From: Bacteroides cutis
GTDB lineage: Bacteria; Bacteroidota; Bacteroidia; Bacteroidales; Bacteroidaceae
DNA length: 64,000 nt
Direction of reading: 5' to 3'
Assembly: GCF_900241005.1 (NCBI RefSeq)
Contig: NZ_OEST01000007.1
Span: forward strand, 124,001 to 188,000
The notes under the pieces are model-generated. The model made no database searches. It worked only from the letters and a program-made list of their open reading frames with translations, and was not told where the DNA came from. The position numbers were made by a program, and so were the translations under genes. Shown piece by piece: positions 37,992 through 47,359 of this stretch. The number at the start of each line of letters is the position of its first letter. Positions within the stretch are counted from its first letter, which is position 1.

Positions 37992-39902
37992 ATGTATATG
38001 AGAACACTATCTTTCTTGTTATGCCTATACTTTCTTTGCCCGTTGCTATATGCTCAGGATGCTGAGTTAAAAACTTATCAGGAAGAGTTGACACGCGCTA
38101 TGAAGTTAAAGAATCGGGATAGTATTGCTGCCGCCTATTGTCATTTAGGAGAATATTATGCTTATCGTCAGTCGGACAGTACCCGGTATTATTGTGATAA
38201 AGGTTTGGAATATGCCCGGAGAGATGTAGCTGAACCTTATATCACCTTATTAAATAACCGGGCGGAAACTTACAACGCTTTGGGAGATATGGAGACGGCA
38301 ATTAATAGTTATCTTCAAGCTCTTAAAGAAGCCGAACGTTTTACCGGAGTTGAGGAAAATGTGATTTCCATACTTACTTCCCTTGGCGTAAGTTATCGTA
38401 GAAAGGACATGCCAGACTCTGCATTGATATATTACAACCGGGCATTGGAAAAGCTCGAAGGACGTAAATCCTATGACGAACGTGTACATCTGTTGACGAA
38501 CATGGCTGTACTTTATGCAAATACCTCGCGCTTGAAAGAGGCTGAAAATTATGTTCGTACTGCGGTGGAAGTTTCAAAGAAGTGCGATGACATGGATATG
38601 GTTTTGTATGCTGCATCTACGGCGGGTGGTGTTATGACATTACAAAAAAAATACGAAGAAGCTGCACAAATGCTCTATCCGGCGCTTGCCATGGCACGTA
38701 AACAGCGGAAACCTAAATTCGTGCTGAAGAGTATGACTTATTTGTTGAATGTCTATTCCAGAATGAATAATAATGATTCGATTAGCCACTATATGCGAGA
38801 GGCGGAAAAAGTGATGGCTGAATTACCCAAGTCTTCGGGCGAGGTATTGGGATATCAGGAAACTCTTTTCAAGATTCTCAATAATATGGGACGTTATCGG
38901 GAAAGCCTTGCCATTCAGTACCAGATGCTTGAAGCTATGGATGTCAATGCCCAGACACCGGTTGACAAGCTCTATTTAGAAATGGCACGCAATTATAAAG
39001 GGCTGAAAGATTACCTGCATGCCGCCGATTACTATGAAAAAGCATACTGGACGTCTGATAGTCTGCATCAGACAGAAGTAGATGCGGAACTTTCCGAGCT
39101 TTCCATGAAGTATGAAAATCAGGTAAAGGCGCTCGAAATAGCACGGCTCACTCAAGAGCAACTGGAACAAAAGGCCAAAACGATGCAATGGGGTATAGTG
39201 GCTGCTGTGGCAGTATTTGCATTTTTACTTTTGGCAACTTATTTTGTTTTCCGTCAGAAACGTATCAAAAAAGAAGAAGAGTTGAAACTAGCCAAGAGTT
39301 ACATTGATGGGTTGGAACGTGAACGTACCCGTTTGGCAAAAGAACTGCATGACGGTGTTTGCAATGATCTGTTGGGCATAGGTATGCAGGTACAATGTAT
39401 GCAACCTTCGGCGGAGTCAAAACACGAACTTCTGGATTTGTTGGAGCAGGTACGTGGTGATGTACGCTGTATTTCCCATGAACTGATGCCGCCAAAGTTC
39501 CAGTATGTTACATTGGCGGAAACCGTAGAATCGTATGTGGAACGTCTGGCAATTCCAGCATCCATGCAACTAACTTTTAGTAAAGAAAGTGATAATGCTG
39601 AATGGGAACAGATACCGGAACAGATAGCTTATGAGGTCTATCGTATTTTGCAAGAATTACTGTCCAATATTGTGAAGCACTCCGGTGCGACGGATGTGAA
39701 TGTAAATCTTTCTTTGAGTAAAAAACAGCTAACTTTACTTATCACCAACAATGGCAAACCATTTCCTGATACCGGAACTACATTTAACGGCATCGGACTT
39801 AGTACTATCCAAGAACGCGTCAAGGCTATAGGTGGTGTTCTTTCTGTAAATTATAGGGAGAGCATGCAGCTGTTTGAACTTGAAATACCTTTATTTATTT
39901 AG
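37992..39902 (+). CDS. TPR-containing sensor histidine kinase (HisKA_3 family)
   Basis: 636 codons. A signal peptide (ending LLYAQD) is followed by a periplasmic array of tetratricopeptide repeats (about residues 25-370), one membrane helix (about 395-415), a short coiled coil and the HisKA_3 dimerisation helix with phospho-acceptor His453 in LAKELHDG. An HATPase domain ends with NNGKPFPD and GIGLSTIQERV. The TPR sensor probably detects protein or peptide partners in the periplasm. The cognate response regulator follows about 100 bp downstream. Confidence 0.92.
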   Translation: MYMRTLSFLLCLYFLCPLLYAQDAELKTYQEELTRAMKLKNRDSIAAAYCHLGEYYAYRQSDSTRYYCDKGLEYARRDVAEPYITLLNNRAETYNALGDMETAINSYLQALKEAERFTGVEENVISILTSLGVSYRRKDMPDSALIYYNRALEKLEGRKSYDERVHLLTNMAVLYANTSRLKEAENYVRTAVEVSKKCDDMDMVLYAASTAGGVMTLQKKYEEAAQMLYPALAMARKQRKPKFVLKSMTYLLNVYSRMNNNDSISHYMREAEKVMAELPKSSGEVLGYQETLFKILNNMGRYRESLAIQYQMLEAMDVNAQTPVDKLYLEMARNYKGLKDYLHAADYYEKAYWTSDSLHQTEVDAELSELSMKYENQVKALEIARLTQEQLEQKAKTMQWGIVAAVAVFAFLLLATYFVFRQKRIKKEEELKLAKSYIDGLERERTRLAKELHDGVCNDLLGIGMQVQCMQPSAESKHELLDLLEQVRGDVRCISHELMPPKFQYVTLAETVESYVERLAIPASMQLTFSKESDNAEWEQIPEQIAYEVYRILQELLSNIVKHSGATDVNVNLSLSKKQLTLLITNNGKPFPDTGTTFNGIGLSTIQERVKAIGGVLSVNYRESMQLFELEIPLFI

Positions 39903-40006
39903 TCGAAAACCATGACACCGGATACTAAAATCACTATTTTTGATGATGCGGGATATTAATAAATGCTTTTTCTTTGCAGCATAATTCAGAACACAAAAAT
40001 AGATTG

Positions 40007-40660
40007 ATGAAAGAAAAAGATATACGCATTTTGTTGGTAGATGACCACGATTTGGTGCTTCAAGGATTGAAGCGGATAGTGGAATGTTCGTTACCCGAAA
40101 TCAAGACCGTATGTACAGCTTCATCGGGACGGGAGGCATTGCATTTAATCGCCTCCCAATGCTTTAATCTTTTCTTGTTGGATATGGAATTACCCGATTT
40201 ATCCGGTTTGGAAATAATCTCACGTATTCGGGAAAAAGACCCTCAGGCACGTATTATCGTGAATACAATGCACGAAGAAATTTGGTTTATAAAGAATCTG
40301 ATACAGTGTGATGTAGATAGTATTCTATTCAAATCTGTTGATTCGAATAAGATAGCCGAGGCTATTCGCTGTGTACTCGATGGAGGGACTTACTACTGTA
40401 CTTATGCCGAACAAGTACGCAACCAGATGCGACGTTCGGACGAAGGGCGGCGTGAAGAACTGACGCAACGTGAACTCGATGTATTGAAATGTATCTCCGA
40501 AGGCAAAAATACGCAGGAGATAGCTCAGGATTTGTGTGTATCTACCAATACCGTAGATACGCACCGCCGTCATCTGTTGGACAAACTTGATGCAAAGAAT
40601 GTGGCGGACTTGATAATGACAGCAGTCTCCAGAGGAATTATACCTATCCGTAAATGTTGA
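40007..40660 (+). CDS. LuxR/NarL-family response regulator
   Basis: 217 codons from the ATG at 40007; the frame extends 11 codons upstream but family members begin with a basic run and ILLVDDHD. The receiver domain has the acidic pair DD, phospho-acceptor Asp59 (LLDMELPD) and Lys in LFKSVD. The C-terminal LuxR helix-turn-helix contains LTQRELDVLKCISEGKNTQE. It pairs with the upstream HisKA_3 kinase; the nearest candidate target is the lipoprotein gene 31 bp downstream. Confidence 0.93.
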   Translation: MKEKDIRILLVDDHDLVLQGLKRIVECSLPEIKTVCTASSGREALHLIASQCFNLFLLDMELPDLSGLEIISRIREKDPQARIIVNTMHEEIWFIKNLIQCDVDSILFKSVDSNKIAEAIRCVLDGGTYYCTYAEQVRNQMRRSDEGRREELTQRELDVLKCISEGKNTQEIAQDLCVSTNTVDTHRRHLLDKLDAKNVADLIMTAVSRGIIPIRKC

Positions 40661-40691
40661 TGACATTACTCATTTAAAACATATCATTGTT

Positions 40692-41267
40692 ATGAAAAAG
40701 TTTACTATTACAATTATCTCCGCAATACTTTGCGGTCTGGTCGTGTTGTCAGCATGTGGCGGTACAAAGAAGAATGTTCAAGATGCTGAAGGTCAAGCGG
40801 CAGCCGGGGGGGATACTCCGAGCGGTTACCTGATGCCTGCTATCGCGGCGAACAACTTTTGTGGTGATTTTACTACCATGGCTCCCGAATACGGTTATCT
40901 GATGCCCGAAAAGGGCTTGTTCCTTAAGATGCATGACATTAGGGGCGCTTATGGTATTAATATTTACACTTATGTGATGGACGGTGACAACATACAATGT
41001 ACACCGGGACATTTTGTGAGGATAGTTCCGAGAGGCGGTGATAAGTTGGAAGTCACTATAAAGAAGAGTTCCAAGAATAATACTCCTTCCTTTACTTTTA
41101 TACCTACTCCCGATTGTGAAAACTCCGCTTATGTGGCTACGGAGAAAGTTGCCGGGAAGTATTACTATCTCTGTGGTGATGCAGAAGCCCGTTATAAGTT
41201 CGAAGATTTGTTTGAGGACGAACGTTGTGCGGAGTTCAAGAGTTTGGTGGATAATTACGGTAAATAA
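40692..41267 (+). CDS. Lipoprotein of unknown function
   Basis: 191 codons with a clear lipobox (VLSAC, Cys at residue 22) and a Gly/Ala/Asp linker. Mature residues 45-190 show a mixed beta-rich domain with repeated YGYLMP-type segments (GYLMPAIAA, YGYLMPEKG). No family recognised. It follows the two-component genes with 31 bp spacing, so it may be co-transcribed or regulated by them. Confidence 0.65.
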   Translation: MKKFTITIISAILCGLVVLSACGGTKKNVQDAEGQAAAGGDTPSGYLMPAIAANNFCGDFTTMAPEYGYLMPEKGLFLKMHDIRGAYGINIYTYVMDGDNIQCTPGHFVRIVPRGGDKLEVTIKKSSKNNTPSFTFIPTPDCENSAYVATEKVAGKYYYLCGDAEARYKFEDLFEDERCAEFKSLVDNYGK

Positions 41268-41306
41268 TTAATAGAATATTAGGCTTTCTCTATACAGCAC
41301 TAAAAA

Positions 41307-41389
41307 AAACGGATGATGTATTCACTCAAAATACATCATCCGTTTATAGTAAACGCATCATCTGTTTGGCCCAAACGGATGATGTGTTT
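41307..41389. terminator. Tandem double hairpin between convergent genes
   Basis: First stem AAACGGATGATGTATT/AATACATCATCCGTTT (41307-41322, 41330-41345) and second AAACGCATCATCTGTTT/AAACGGATGATGTGTTT with G-T pairs (41351-41367, 41373-41389). Both share the word ACGGATGATGT. The second abuts the korC stop. Confidence 0.8.
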
Positions 41390-41390
41390 T

Positions 41391-41933
41391 TTATACCTCT
41401 TTAATCAGCTCCATACCACGTTTGATAGCCTCTTCGTTCATTGGTATCAAGTGGTGGTGACGTTCAGGGAGTGTCTTCTTCAAGCCTTTGATAACATTCT
41501 CCAGTGTCACGATGGGTGCTATTTTCAATAGACCACCCAGCACAATCATGTTGAACGCTTTGGCATTGTTCATTTCATTGGCAGTATCCATGGCGTCGAT
41601 ACGGTATACATGGATATCTTTACGTGTCGGCGGATTGATAATACCGTAGCCGTCATAAATAAGTACACCGCCCGGTTTCACTTTATTTTCGAATTTTTCG
41701 AGTGAAGGTTGGTTCAGGATGATGGCTGCATCGTATTTACTGAGAATAGGAGAAGAGATTTTCTCATCGCTCACAATCACTGTTACGTTTGCCGTACCAC
41801 CGCGTTGTTCAGGTCCGTAAGCGGGCATCCAGCTCACTTCTTTACCTTCCATCAATCCGGAATATGCCAAAATCTTTCCCATGGACAATACACCTTGTCC
41901 ACCGAAACCTGCTATAATGATTTCTTCTTTCAT
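41391..41933 (-). CDS. korC: 2-oxoacid:ferredoxin oxidoreductase, gamma subunit
   Basis: 180 codons. The gamma-domain signature GFGGQGVLSMGKIL opens the protein, and GPEQRGGTANVTV follows. It completes the alpha/beta/gamma/ferredoxin set encoded in the same operon. The complex oxidatively decarboxylates a 2-oxoacid with CoA, reducing ferredoxin. Whether 2-oxoglutarate (Kor) or branched-chain 2-oxoacids (Vor) are used cannot be settled from sequence alone; Kor is favoured by the subunit layout. Confidence 0.88.
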   Translation of the reverse strand: MKEEIIIAGFGGQGVLSMGKILAYSGLMEGKEVSWMPAYGPEQRGGTANVTVIVSDEKISSPILSKYDAAIILNQPSLEKFENKVKPGGVLIYDGYGIINPPTRKDIHVYRIDAMDTANEMNNAKAFNMIVLGGLLKIAPIVTLENVIKGLKKTLPERHHHLIPMNEEAIKRGMELIKEV

Positions 41934-41956
41934 TGTTCTTCTGTTTTTAGCACCAA

Positions 41957-42718
41957 TTATTTATCTTTCAAGTCACCCAGCGGATAGAATGGGAACATAT
42001 TCTCTTCCATCCATTTATTGGATTTCTCTGGAGACATTTTCCAGCCGGAGTTACAAGTAGAAACTATTTCCACAAGGTTGGAACCCTTGCCTGCCATTGA
42101 ATTCTCAAAAGCTTTGCGTATCGCTTTCTTTGCTTTACGGATAGCAGGAACGGTTTCCACGCTTTGGCGGGTGACGTATGCCGTACCCTCCAACTGGGCA
42201 GCAATATCGGCAATCTTCAGGGGATAACCATGCAGATGTACATCACGGCCATAAGGACTGGTCGAAGTCTTCATGCCTACGAGTGTAGTCGGAGCCATTT
42301 GACCACCTGTCATACCATAGATGGCATTGTTGATGAAGATAATGGTTATATTCTCACCTCTATTCAGTGCATGAATTGTTTCGGCGGTACCGATGCAAGC
42401 CAAGTCACCATCTCCTTGGTAACTGAATACCAGACGATCCGGCCAAAGACGTTTGATGGCGGTGGCAAGAGCAGGCGCACGTCCGTGAGCAGCTTCCTGC
42501 CAGTCAATATCTATATAGTTATAGATAAACACGGCACATCCTACGGGCGAGATACCTATTGCTTTATCTTCCAGTCCCATTTCTTCGATTACTTCGGCAA
42601 TCAGTTTATGAACCACACCGTGGCTACATCCCGGACAGTAATGCATGGGATTATCGTTCATTAGAGTCGGTTTTTTAGCAACCAGATTCTCAGGTTTGAT
42701 AATATCTTCTTTTGTCAT
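41957..42718 (-). CDS. korB: 2-oxoacid:ferredoxin oxidoreductase, beta subunit (thiamine diphosphate)
   Basis: 253 codons from the ATG at 42718 (two codons shorter than the open frame). The thiamine-diphosphate/Mg motif is GDGDLACIGTAETIHALN through NNAIYGMTGGQ. The N-terminal CPGCSHG contributes a 4Fe-4S ligand motif usual for this subunit. It lies 23 bp before korC and 12 bp after the 57-codon membrane protein. Confidence 0.9.
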   Translation of the reverse strand: MTKEDIIKPENLVAKKPTLMNDNPMHYCPGCSHGVVHKLIAEVIEEMGLEDKAIGISPVGCAVFIYNYIDIDWQEAAHGRAPALATAIKRLWPDRLVFSYQGDGDLACIGTAETIHALNRGENITIIFINNAIYGMTGGQMAPTTLVGMKTSTSPYGRDVHLHGYPLKIADIAAQLEGTAYVTRQSVETVPAIRKAKKAIRKAFENSMAGKGSNLVEIVSTCNSGWKMSPEKSNKWMEENMFPFYPLGDLKDK

Positions 42719-42730
42719 AATCACTTCTCC

Positions 42731-42904
42731 TTATCTGTTGGTGAACCGTATGAAAAATTCCATCAACTTAACGAATATTGCTGCGCCGCAAACGTAGATA
42801 AATAGTTTGAAGTCATCTTTTGCAACAAAATAAACAATGATAGCTGCCAAAGCAAGTATCATGAAAAGAATATTTAGTACGGTTCTTATTTTATCAGGAT
42901 TCAT
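42731..42904 (-). CDS. 57-residue membrane protein inside the kor operon
   Basis: An ATG at 42904 opens 57 codons ending at TAA 42731-42733. The product starts MNPDKIR, has two hydrophobic helices (about residues 9-27 and 34-49) joined by a short charged turn (AKDDFK), and ends IRFTNR. It fills most of the gap between korA and korB in the same direction, with 12 bp to korB. A helical hairpin of this kind could tether the oxidoreductase or its ferredoxin to the membrane; that is inference. I recognise no family. Confidence 0.7.
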   Translation of the reverse strand: MNPDKIRTVLNILFMILALAAIIVYFVAKDDFKLFIYVCGAAIFVKLMEFFIRFTNR

Positions 42905-42967
42905 TTCTTTAATTGAGAATTAAAAATTAAAAATTAGAAAATGGAGATAGCTGAGATTTTTTAATTC

Positions 42968-44053
42968 TCAACTCTCAATTTTTAATTTAGCAAGTGCCAC
43001 AACAATTTCATCCGGATCGGGCACGATACCACCGAGACGTCCGAAGTGTTCCACCTTCACTTTACCATTTACTGCAAGACGGACGTCTTCAATCATCTGT
43101 CCGGCATTCAGTTCGGTAACCAATATACCTTTTACCTTGTCGGCGTATGCGGCGATGGCTTTTGTAGGGAATGGCCACAAGGTGATGGGGCGGAGCATAC
43201 CTACTTTGATACCTTCTTCGCGAGCCAGTTCCATTGCTTTCTGTCCGATACGTGCCATAGAACCAAAGGCTACAATCAGGTATTCGGCATCTTCACAATG
43301 AATTTCTTCAAAACGTACTTCGTTCTCTTCGATTTCTTTGTACTTGGCTTGGAAACGGATATTGTTCTTTTCCATTTCCTCCGGTTTCAGTTCCAGAGAA
43401 GTGATGATATTGGGTTTGCGCCCATTAGTTCTACCGGTAGTAGCCCATGGACATTGTTCAATAACCTCAGCATCCGTGCGGCGTGGCTTTTGTGCAGGAA
43501 GAACTACTTTTTCCATCATTTGTCCAATCACACCGTCGGCAAGGATGATGGCCGGATTACGATACTTGAAAGCCAGTTCAAAACCAAGACCTACGAAATC
43601 TGCCATTTCCTGTACAGAAGCTGGAGCAAGGGCGATAAGGCGATAATCACCGTGACCGCCACCTTTTACGGTCTGAAAATAATCAGCCTGACTAGGCTGA
43701 ATAGTTCCGAGTCCGGGACCGCCACGCATCACATTTACAATCAAACAAGGCAGTTCGGCACCGGCAATATAAGAGATACCTTCCTGTTTTAAACTTACAC
43801 CGGGGCTTGATGAGGAGGTCATCACCATCTTTCCGCTTCCGGCACCACCGTATACCATATTAATAGCCGCCACTTCACTTTCTGCCTGGAGCACTACCAT
43901 ACCGGTTGTTTCCCATGGTTTCAGTTCGGCAAGAGTTTCCAATACTTCTGATTGGGGGGTAATAGGATAACCAAAATATCCATCGGCACCGCAACGAATG
44001 GCTGCGTGGGCGATGGCTTCGTTTCCTTTCATTAATACAACTTCTTCTGCCAT
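42968..44053 (-). CDS. korA: 2-oxoacid:ferredoxin oxidoreductase, alpha subunit
   Basis: 361 codons. It has the pyruvate-ferredoxin-oxidoreductase type alpha domain: GADGYFGYPITPQSE, MTSSSSPGVSLKQEGISY, GLGTIQPSQADYF, then the transketolase C-terminal-like domain. This is the short form without a fused gamma domain, consistent with a separate korC. It starts 11 bp after the ferredoxin gene. Confidence 0.9.
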   Translation of the reverse strand: MAEEVVLMKGNEAIAHAAIRCGADGYFGYPITPQSEVLETLAELKPWETTGMVVLQAESEVAAINMVYGGAGSGKMVMTSSSSPGVSLKQEGISYIAGAELPCLIVNVMRGGPGLGTIQPSQADYFQTVKGGGHGDYRLIALAPASVQEMADFVGLGFELAFKYRNPAIILADGVIGQMMEKVVLPAQKPRRTDAEVIEQCPWATTGRTNGRKPNIITSLELKPEEMEKNNIRFQAKYKEIEENEVRFEEIHCEDAEYLIVAFGSMARIGQKAMELAREEGIKVGMLRPITLWPFPTKAIAAYADKVKGILVTELNAGQMIEDVRLAVNGKVKVEHFGRLGGIVPDPDEIVVALAKLKIES

Positions 44054-44064
44054 ATTCTTCTTAT

Positions 44065-44292
44065 TTATTCTACTTTTACTTTATAAACCGAGATACATCC
44101 GTCCGGACATACTGTGGCACACGAGCTACATCCGTTGCAAGTATCTTCCAATATCTGATGGGCATAATTATATCCCTTCACGTTCACCTCTTTGGTGAGG
44201 GCTATTACATTGAGCGGACAAGCCACGACACACAGGTTGCAGCCTTTGCAACGCTCGGTGTCCACTACGATTGCTCCTTTGATTTTTGCCAT
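44065..44292 (-). CDS. korD: 2[4Fe-4S] ferredoxin, delta subunit of the oxidoreductase
   Basis: 75 codons with two CxxCxxCxxxCP clusters (CKGCNLCVVACP and CNGCSSCATVCP). It passes electrons from the thiamine active site to external ferredoxin. Placed between the TPR protein and korA in the operon. Confidence 0.92.
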   Translation of the reverse strand: MAKIKGAIVVDTERCKGCNLCVVACPLNVIALTKEVNVKGYNYAHQILEDTCNGCSSCATVCPDGCISVYKVKVE

Positions 44293-44310
44293 AATTTACG
44301 TTTTTTTATT

Positions 44311-44586
44311 TTATTGATTGTACATATCCTTATTGAAGAAATTCAGAATATCCATTACCATGTTGTAGGCTTGTCGGGCAGGACTGTCAGGATTAAGGTC
44401 GATAGCATATTGGTAGTTGTTCAGCGCCTGCTGCCAATTACCCTGTTTGCGGTAAGCATTTCCACGGAGATAATAGGCTTCGTCCTTTCCGGGAAAATCG
44501 GATTGTAATATTTTGTCAAGCTGAGGGATAGCTTGCTCTACATTTCCTTGATTGATAAGCTCTTTTATGGTATTCAGTTGCTCCAT
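44311..44586 (-). CDS. TPR protein, first gene of the kor operon
   Basis: 91 codons with about two tetratricopeptide repeats (AYYLRGNAYRKQGNWQQALN, then NYQYAIDLNPDS). Cytoplasmic, probably a protein-protein interaction or assembly factor for the downstream complex; the position, 18 bp before korD, is the only evidence for that. Confidence 0.8.
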   Translation of the reverse strand: MEQLNTIKELINQGNVEQAIPQLDKILQSDFPGKDEAYYLRGNAYRKQGNWQQALNNYQYAIDLNPDSPARQAYNMVMDILNFFNKDMYNQ

Positions 44587-44615
44587 ATCATTCTGAGTTC
44601 CGGATTATTGAACTA

Positions 44616-44623
44616 CAAAGATA
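44616..44623 (-). promoter_or_regulatory. -7 element of the kor operon
   Basis: Minus-strand TATCTTTG, 30 bases before the first start codon; no clear -33. Confidence 0.45.
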
Positions 44624-44685
44624 GTTTTTATTTAAAGACATTAGTCATCTTATCTGCTAAAAATAAGAAAATAGGGGGAATAAAG

Positions 44686-44723
44686 AAGGGCTTGCAAATG
44701 CTGAAAGCACATGTCAAGCCCTT
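44686..44723. terminator. Terminator after rpiB
   Basis: Stem AAGGGCTTG/CAAGCCCTT (44686-44694, 44715-44723) with a 20-base loop, 25 bp after the rpiB stop. Confidence 0.7.
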
Positions 44724-44747
44724 TTTTATATCATACGATACCTCTTT

Positions 44748-45182
44748 TTACTTTACCGGTATTTTGTCAATTCTCCGTTGATGGCGTCCACCCTCAAACG
44801 GGGTGGAGAAGAATTTAGTCATAATTCCATCAGCTTCCTGGTTGGTGATGAAACGTCCTGGCATCACAAGTATGTTAGCGTCATTGTGTTGACGGGCCAG
44901 ACCGGCTATTTCGGTATTCCAGCATAATGCGGCACGAATGCCCTGATGCTTGTTCAGTGTCATACTGATACCGTTTCCACTTCCACAGATAGCAATACCC
45001 GGATAACATTCACCAGATTCTACTGCTTGTGCAAGGGGGTGTGCAAAATCCGGATAATCCACACTTTCGGGAGAATAAGTACCAAAGTCCTTATATTCCA
45101 AACCTTTAGCTTCAAGCCATTCTTTTACATATTGTTTCAGAGCATATCCTGCATGGTCACAACAGATTCCGATTGTTTTCAT
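44748..45182 (-). CDS. rpiB: Ribose-5-phosphate isomerase B
   Basis: 144 codons. RpiB signatures: CDHAGYALK at the N-terminus, the catalytic region ICGSGNGISM, and RAALCWN. It interconverts ribose-5-phosphate and ribulose-5-phosphate. Its ATG immediately follows the tkt stop (0-bp gap), so the two pentose-phosphate enzymes are coupled. Confidence 0.94.
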   Translation of the reverse strand: MKTIGICCDHAGYALKQYVKEWLEAKGLEYKDFGTYSPESVDYPDFAHPLAQAVESGECYPGIAICGSGNGISMTLNKHQGIRAALCWNTEIAGLARQHNDANILVMPGRFITNQEADGIMTKFFSTPFEGGRHQRRIDKIPVK

Positions 45183-47192
45183 TTATAACATTGCTTTTAC
45201 TTGTTTATATACATTTTCTGCTGTAAAACCTAATTTCTCGTCCAGTACCTTGTAAGGGGCTGAGAAACCGAATGATTCCAATCCCCAAACTTTACCGTTT
45301 ACGCCTACAAGACCTTCTAATGTTACAGGCAGACCGGCAGTCAAACCGAATACCTTGGCACCGACAGGAATAATGGTTTCCTGATAACCCGGAGCCTGGC
45401 TGCGGAATAAACCTTCGGACGGAGCAGATACGATACGTACTTTTATGCCGTCTTTACGTAACAATTCAGTACCTGCAACTAATGTCGCTACCTCAGAACC
45501 TGATGCAACCAGAACAACATCCGGATTTTCATCCGAACCGGCTACGATATAAGCGCCTTTTACTGCTTGTCCATAATCGTTACCGGTCGGCAGGTTGGCA
45601 ATGTTCTGACGGGAGAAAATCAATGCGGTAGGAGTGGCCATATTTTCCATGGCGAGTTTCCAGGCTATAGTAGTCTCTTCTGCATCTGCCGGGCGAAGTA
45701 CCAGCATGGAATTACGCCCTTTGTGATTCTTCATCTTTTCCATCAGGCGGATTTGAGCTTCCTGTTCTACCGGTTCATGGGTAGGACCGTCTTCGCCTAC
45801 ACGGAATGCATCGTGTGTCCAGATGAATTTAATGGGTACTTCCATCAAAGCTGCCATGCGTATGGCGGGTTTCATATAGTCGGAGAATACGAAGAATGTT
45901 CCGCAAGCGGGGATGATCCCCCCGTGGAGTGACATACCGATACAGCAACAAGCCATCGTCAGCTCGGAAACACCGGCTTGGAAGAAAGCACCGCTGAAAT
46001 CACCTTTTTTGAAAGCGTGAGTCTTTTTCAGGAAACCGTCTGTCTTGTCCGAATTGGAAAGGTCGGCAGAAGCCACTACCATGTTTCCTACTTGCTCGGC
46101 AAGAGCACCGAGTACGGTAGCAGATGCGGCACGTGTAGCTACATTGGCTTTTTGTTCAATGGAAGCCCAGTCCACTTCAGGAACTTTACCCGAGAAGAAC
46201 AGCTCCAGTTTAGCAGCTAATTCGGGATTGGCTTTCGTCCATGCCGCTTTTACAGCATATTTTTCTGTCATGATCTTTTTCAGCTCTACGGCACGTTTGG
46301 CATATAATTCTGCTACTTCGGGGAAGATAACGAAAGGGTTTGTAGGGTCTCCACCCAAATTCTTGATAGTGTTGACATAAGCATCACCACCCAAAGGAGC
46401 ACCATGAGTGGCGCAACTGGCTTCGTAACTGCTTCCATCCGCTTTACGGGCACCTTTACCCATTATGGTGTGGCCGATTATCAAAGTCGGACGTTCGTTT
46501 TCTGCTTTAGCTGCGTTAAGAGCACCGCGAATGGCATCCGGATCATTACCGTCAATTGTAATGACTTTCCAACCCCAGGCTTCGTATTTTTTTGCAGTAT
46601 CTTCGATCGTTACATCTCTTGTTTCAGTAGAAAGCTGGATGTCATTGGCATCATAGAACATGATGAGGTTATCCAGTCCCAACGCACCGGCAATACGGCC
46701 GGCACCTTGTGAAATTTCTTCCTGAATACCGCCGTCGGATATATATGCATAAATTGTCTGGTTCATTACCTCATTGAAACGTGCTTTCATGAACTTGGCG
46801 GCAATGGCAGCTCCTACGGCATAAGTATGTCCCTGTCCCAGCGGACCGGAGGTGTTTTCGATGCCACGCATAATATCACGTTCGGGATGTCCCGGCGTAG
46901 GACTTCCCCATTGACGGAATTCCTTCAATTCATCCAGCGTGAACTTGCCGGCCAGTGCCAATGTAGAATAAAGCATCGGTGACATGTGTCCCGGATCAAG
47001 GAAGAAGCGGTCACGGCCTTCCCATGCCGGATTTTCGGGATCGTATACTAGAAACTCCGAATAGAGTACATTTACAAAGTCAGCACCACCCATGGCACCG
47101 CCGGGGTGTCCGGAATTGGCCTTCTCAACCATTGAAGCAGCAAGAATACGGATATTGTCCGCTGCACGGTTCATAAGTTTGTTGTCGTTCAT
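45183..47192 (-). CDS. tkt: Transketolase
   Basis: 669 codons, normal length. N-terminal SGHPGGAMGGAD and GPLGQGHTYAVGAAIA; the thiamine-diphosphate motif is SDGGIQEEISQGAG (Asp kept) ending DANDIQ. The Pyr domain has THDAFRVGEDGPTHEPVEQ. It moves two-carbon units in the non-oxidative pentose-phosphate pathway. First gene of the tkt-rpiB pair. Confidence 0.95.
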   Translation of the reverse strand: MNDNKLMNRAADNIRILAASMVEKANSGHPGGAMGGADFVNVLYSEFLVYDPENPAWEGRDRFFLDPGHMSPMLYSTLALAGKFTLDELKEFRQWGSPTPGHPERDIMRGIENTSGPLGQGHTYAVGAAIAAKFMKARFNEVMNQTIYAYISDGGIQEEISQGAGRIAGALGLDNLIMFYDANDIQLSTETRDVTIEDTAKKYEAWGWKVITIDGNDPDAIRGALNAAKAENERPTLIIGHTIMGKGARKADGSSYEASCATHGAPLGGDAYVNTIKNLGGDPTNPFVIFPEVAELYAKRAVELKKIMTEKYAVKAAWTKANPELAAKLELFFSGKVPEVDWASIEQKANVATRAASATVLGALAEQVGNMVVASADLSNSDKTDGFLKKTHAFKKGDFSGAFFQAGVSELTMACCCIGMSLHGGIIPACGTFFVFSDYMKPAIRMAALMEVPIKFIWTHDAFRVGEDGPTHEPVEQEAQIRLMEKMKNHKGRNSMLVLRPADAEETTIAWKLAMENMATPTALIFSRQNIANLPTGNDYGQAVKGAYIVAGSDENPDVVLVASGSEVATLVAGTELLRKDGIKVRIVSAPSEGLFRSQAPGYQETIIPVGAKVFGLTAGLPVTLEGLVGVNGKVWGLESFGFSAPYKVLDEKLGFTAENVYKQVKAML

Positions 47193-47235
47193 ATCTTTAA
47201 TCGTTTAATATATTCTCATTGGAACTTTCACATGG

Positions 47236-47243
47236 CAAAGATA
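47236..47243 (-). promoter_or_regulatory. -7 element of tkt-rpiB
   Basis: Minus-strand TATCTTTG, 44 bases before the tkt start, located after the galK terminator. Confidence 0.45.
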
Positions 47244-47300
47244 ATTCTTTATACGTAAATTTCCTCATGAATAAAGTGTCTTTTTAGTAACATACAGAAA

Positions 47301-47331
47301 AAGCACTTTTCTACAAACGAGAAAAGTGCTT
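47301..47331 (-). terminator. Terminator after galK
   Basis: Perfect 12-bp stem AAGCACTTTTCT/AGAAAAGTGCTT with a 7-base loop and downstream T-run on the minus strand. Confidence 0.85.
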
Positions 47332-47359
47332 CCATTGTTTATGAAAAAAGAATGAAGTT

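Noticed and set aside
43046..43792. 248-codon plus-strand frame over korA
   Set aside because: Antisense shadow of a well-supported alpha subunit.
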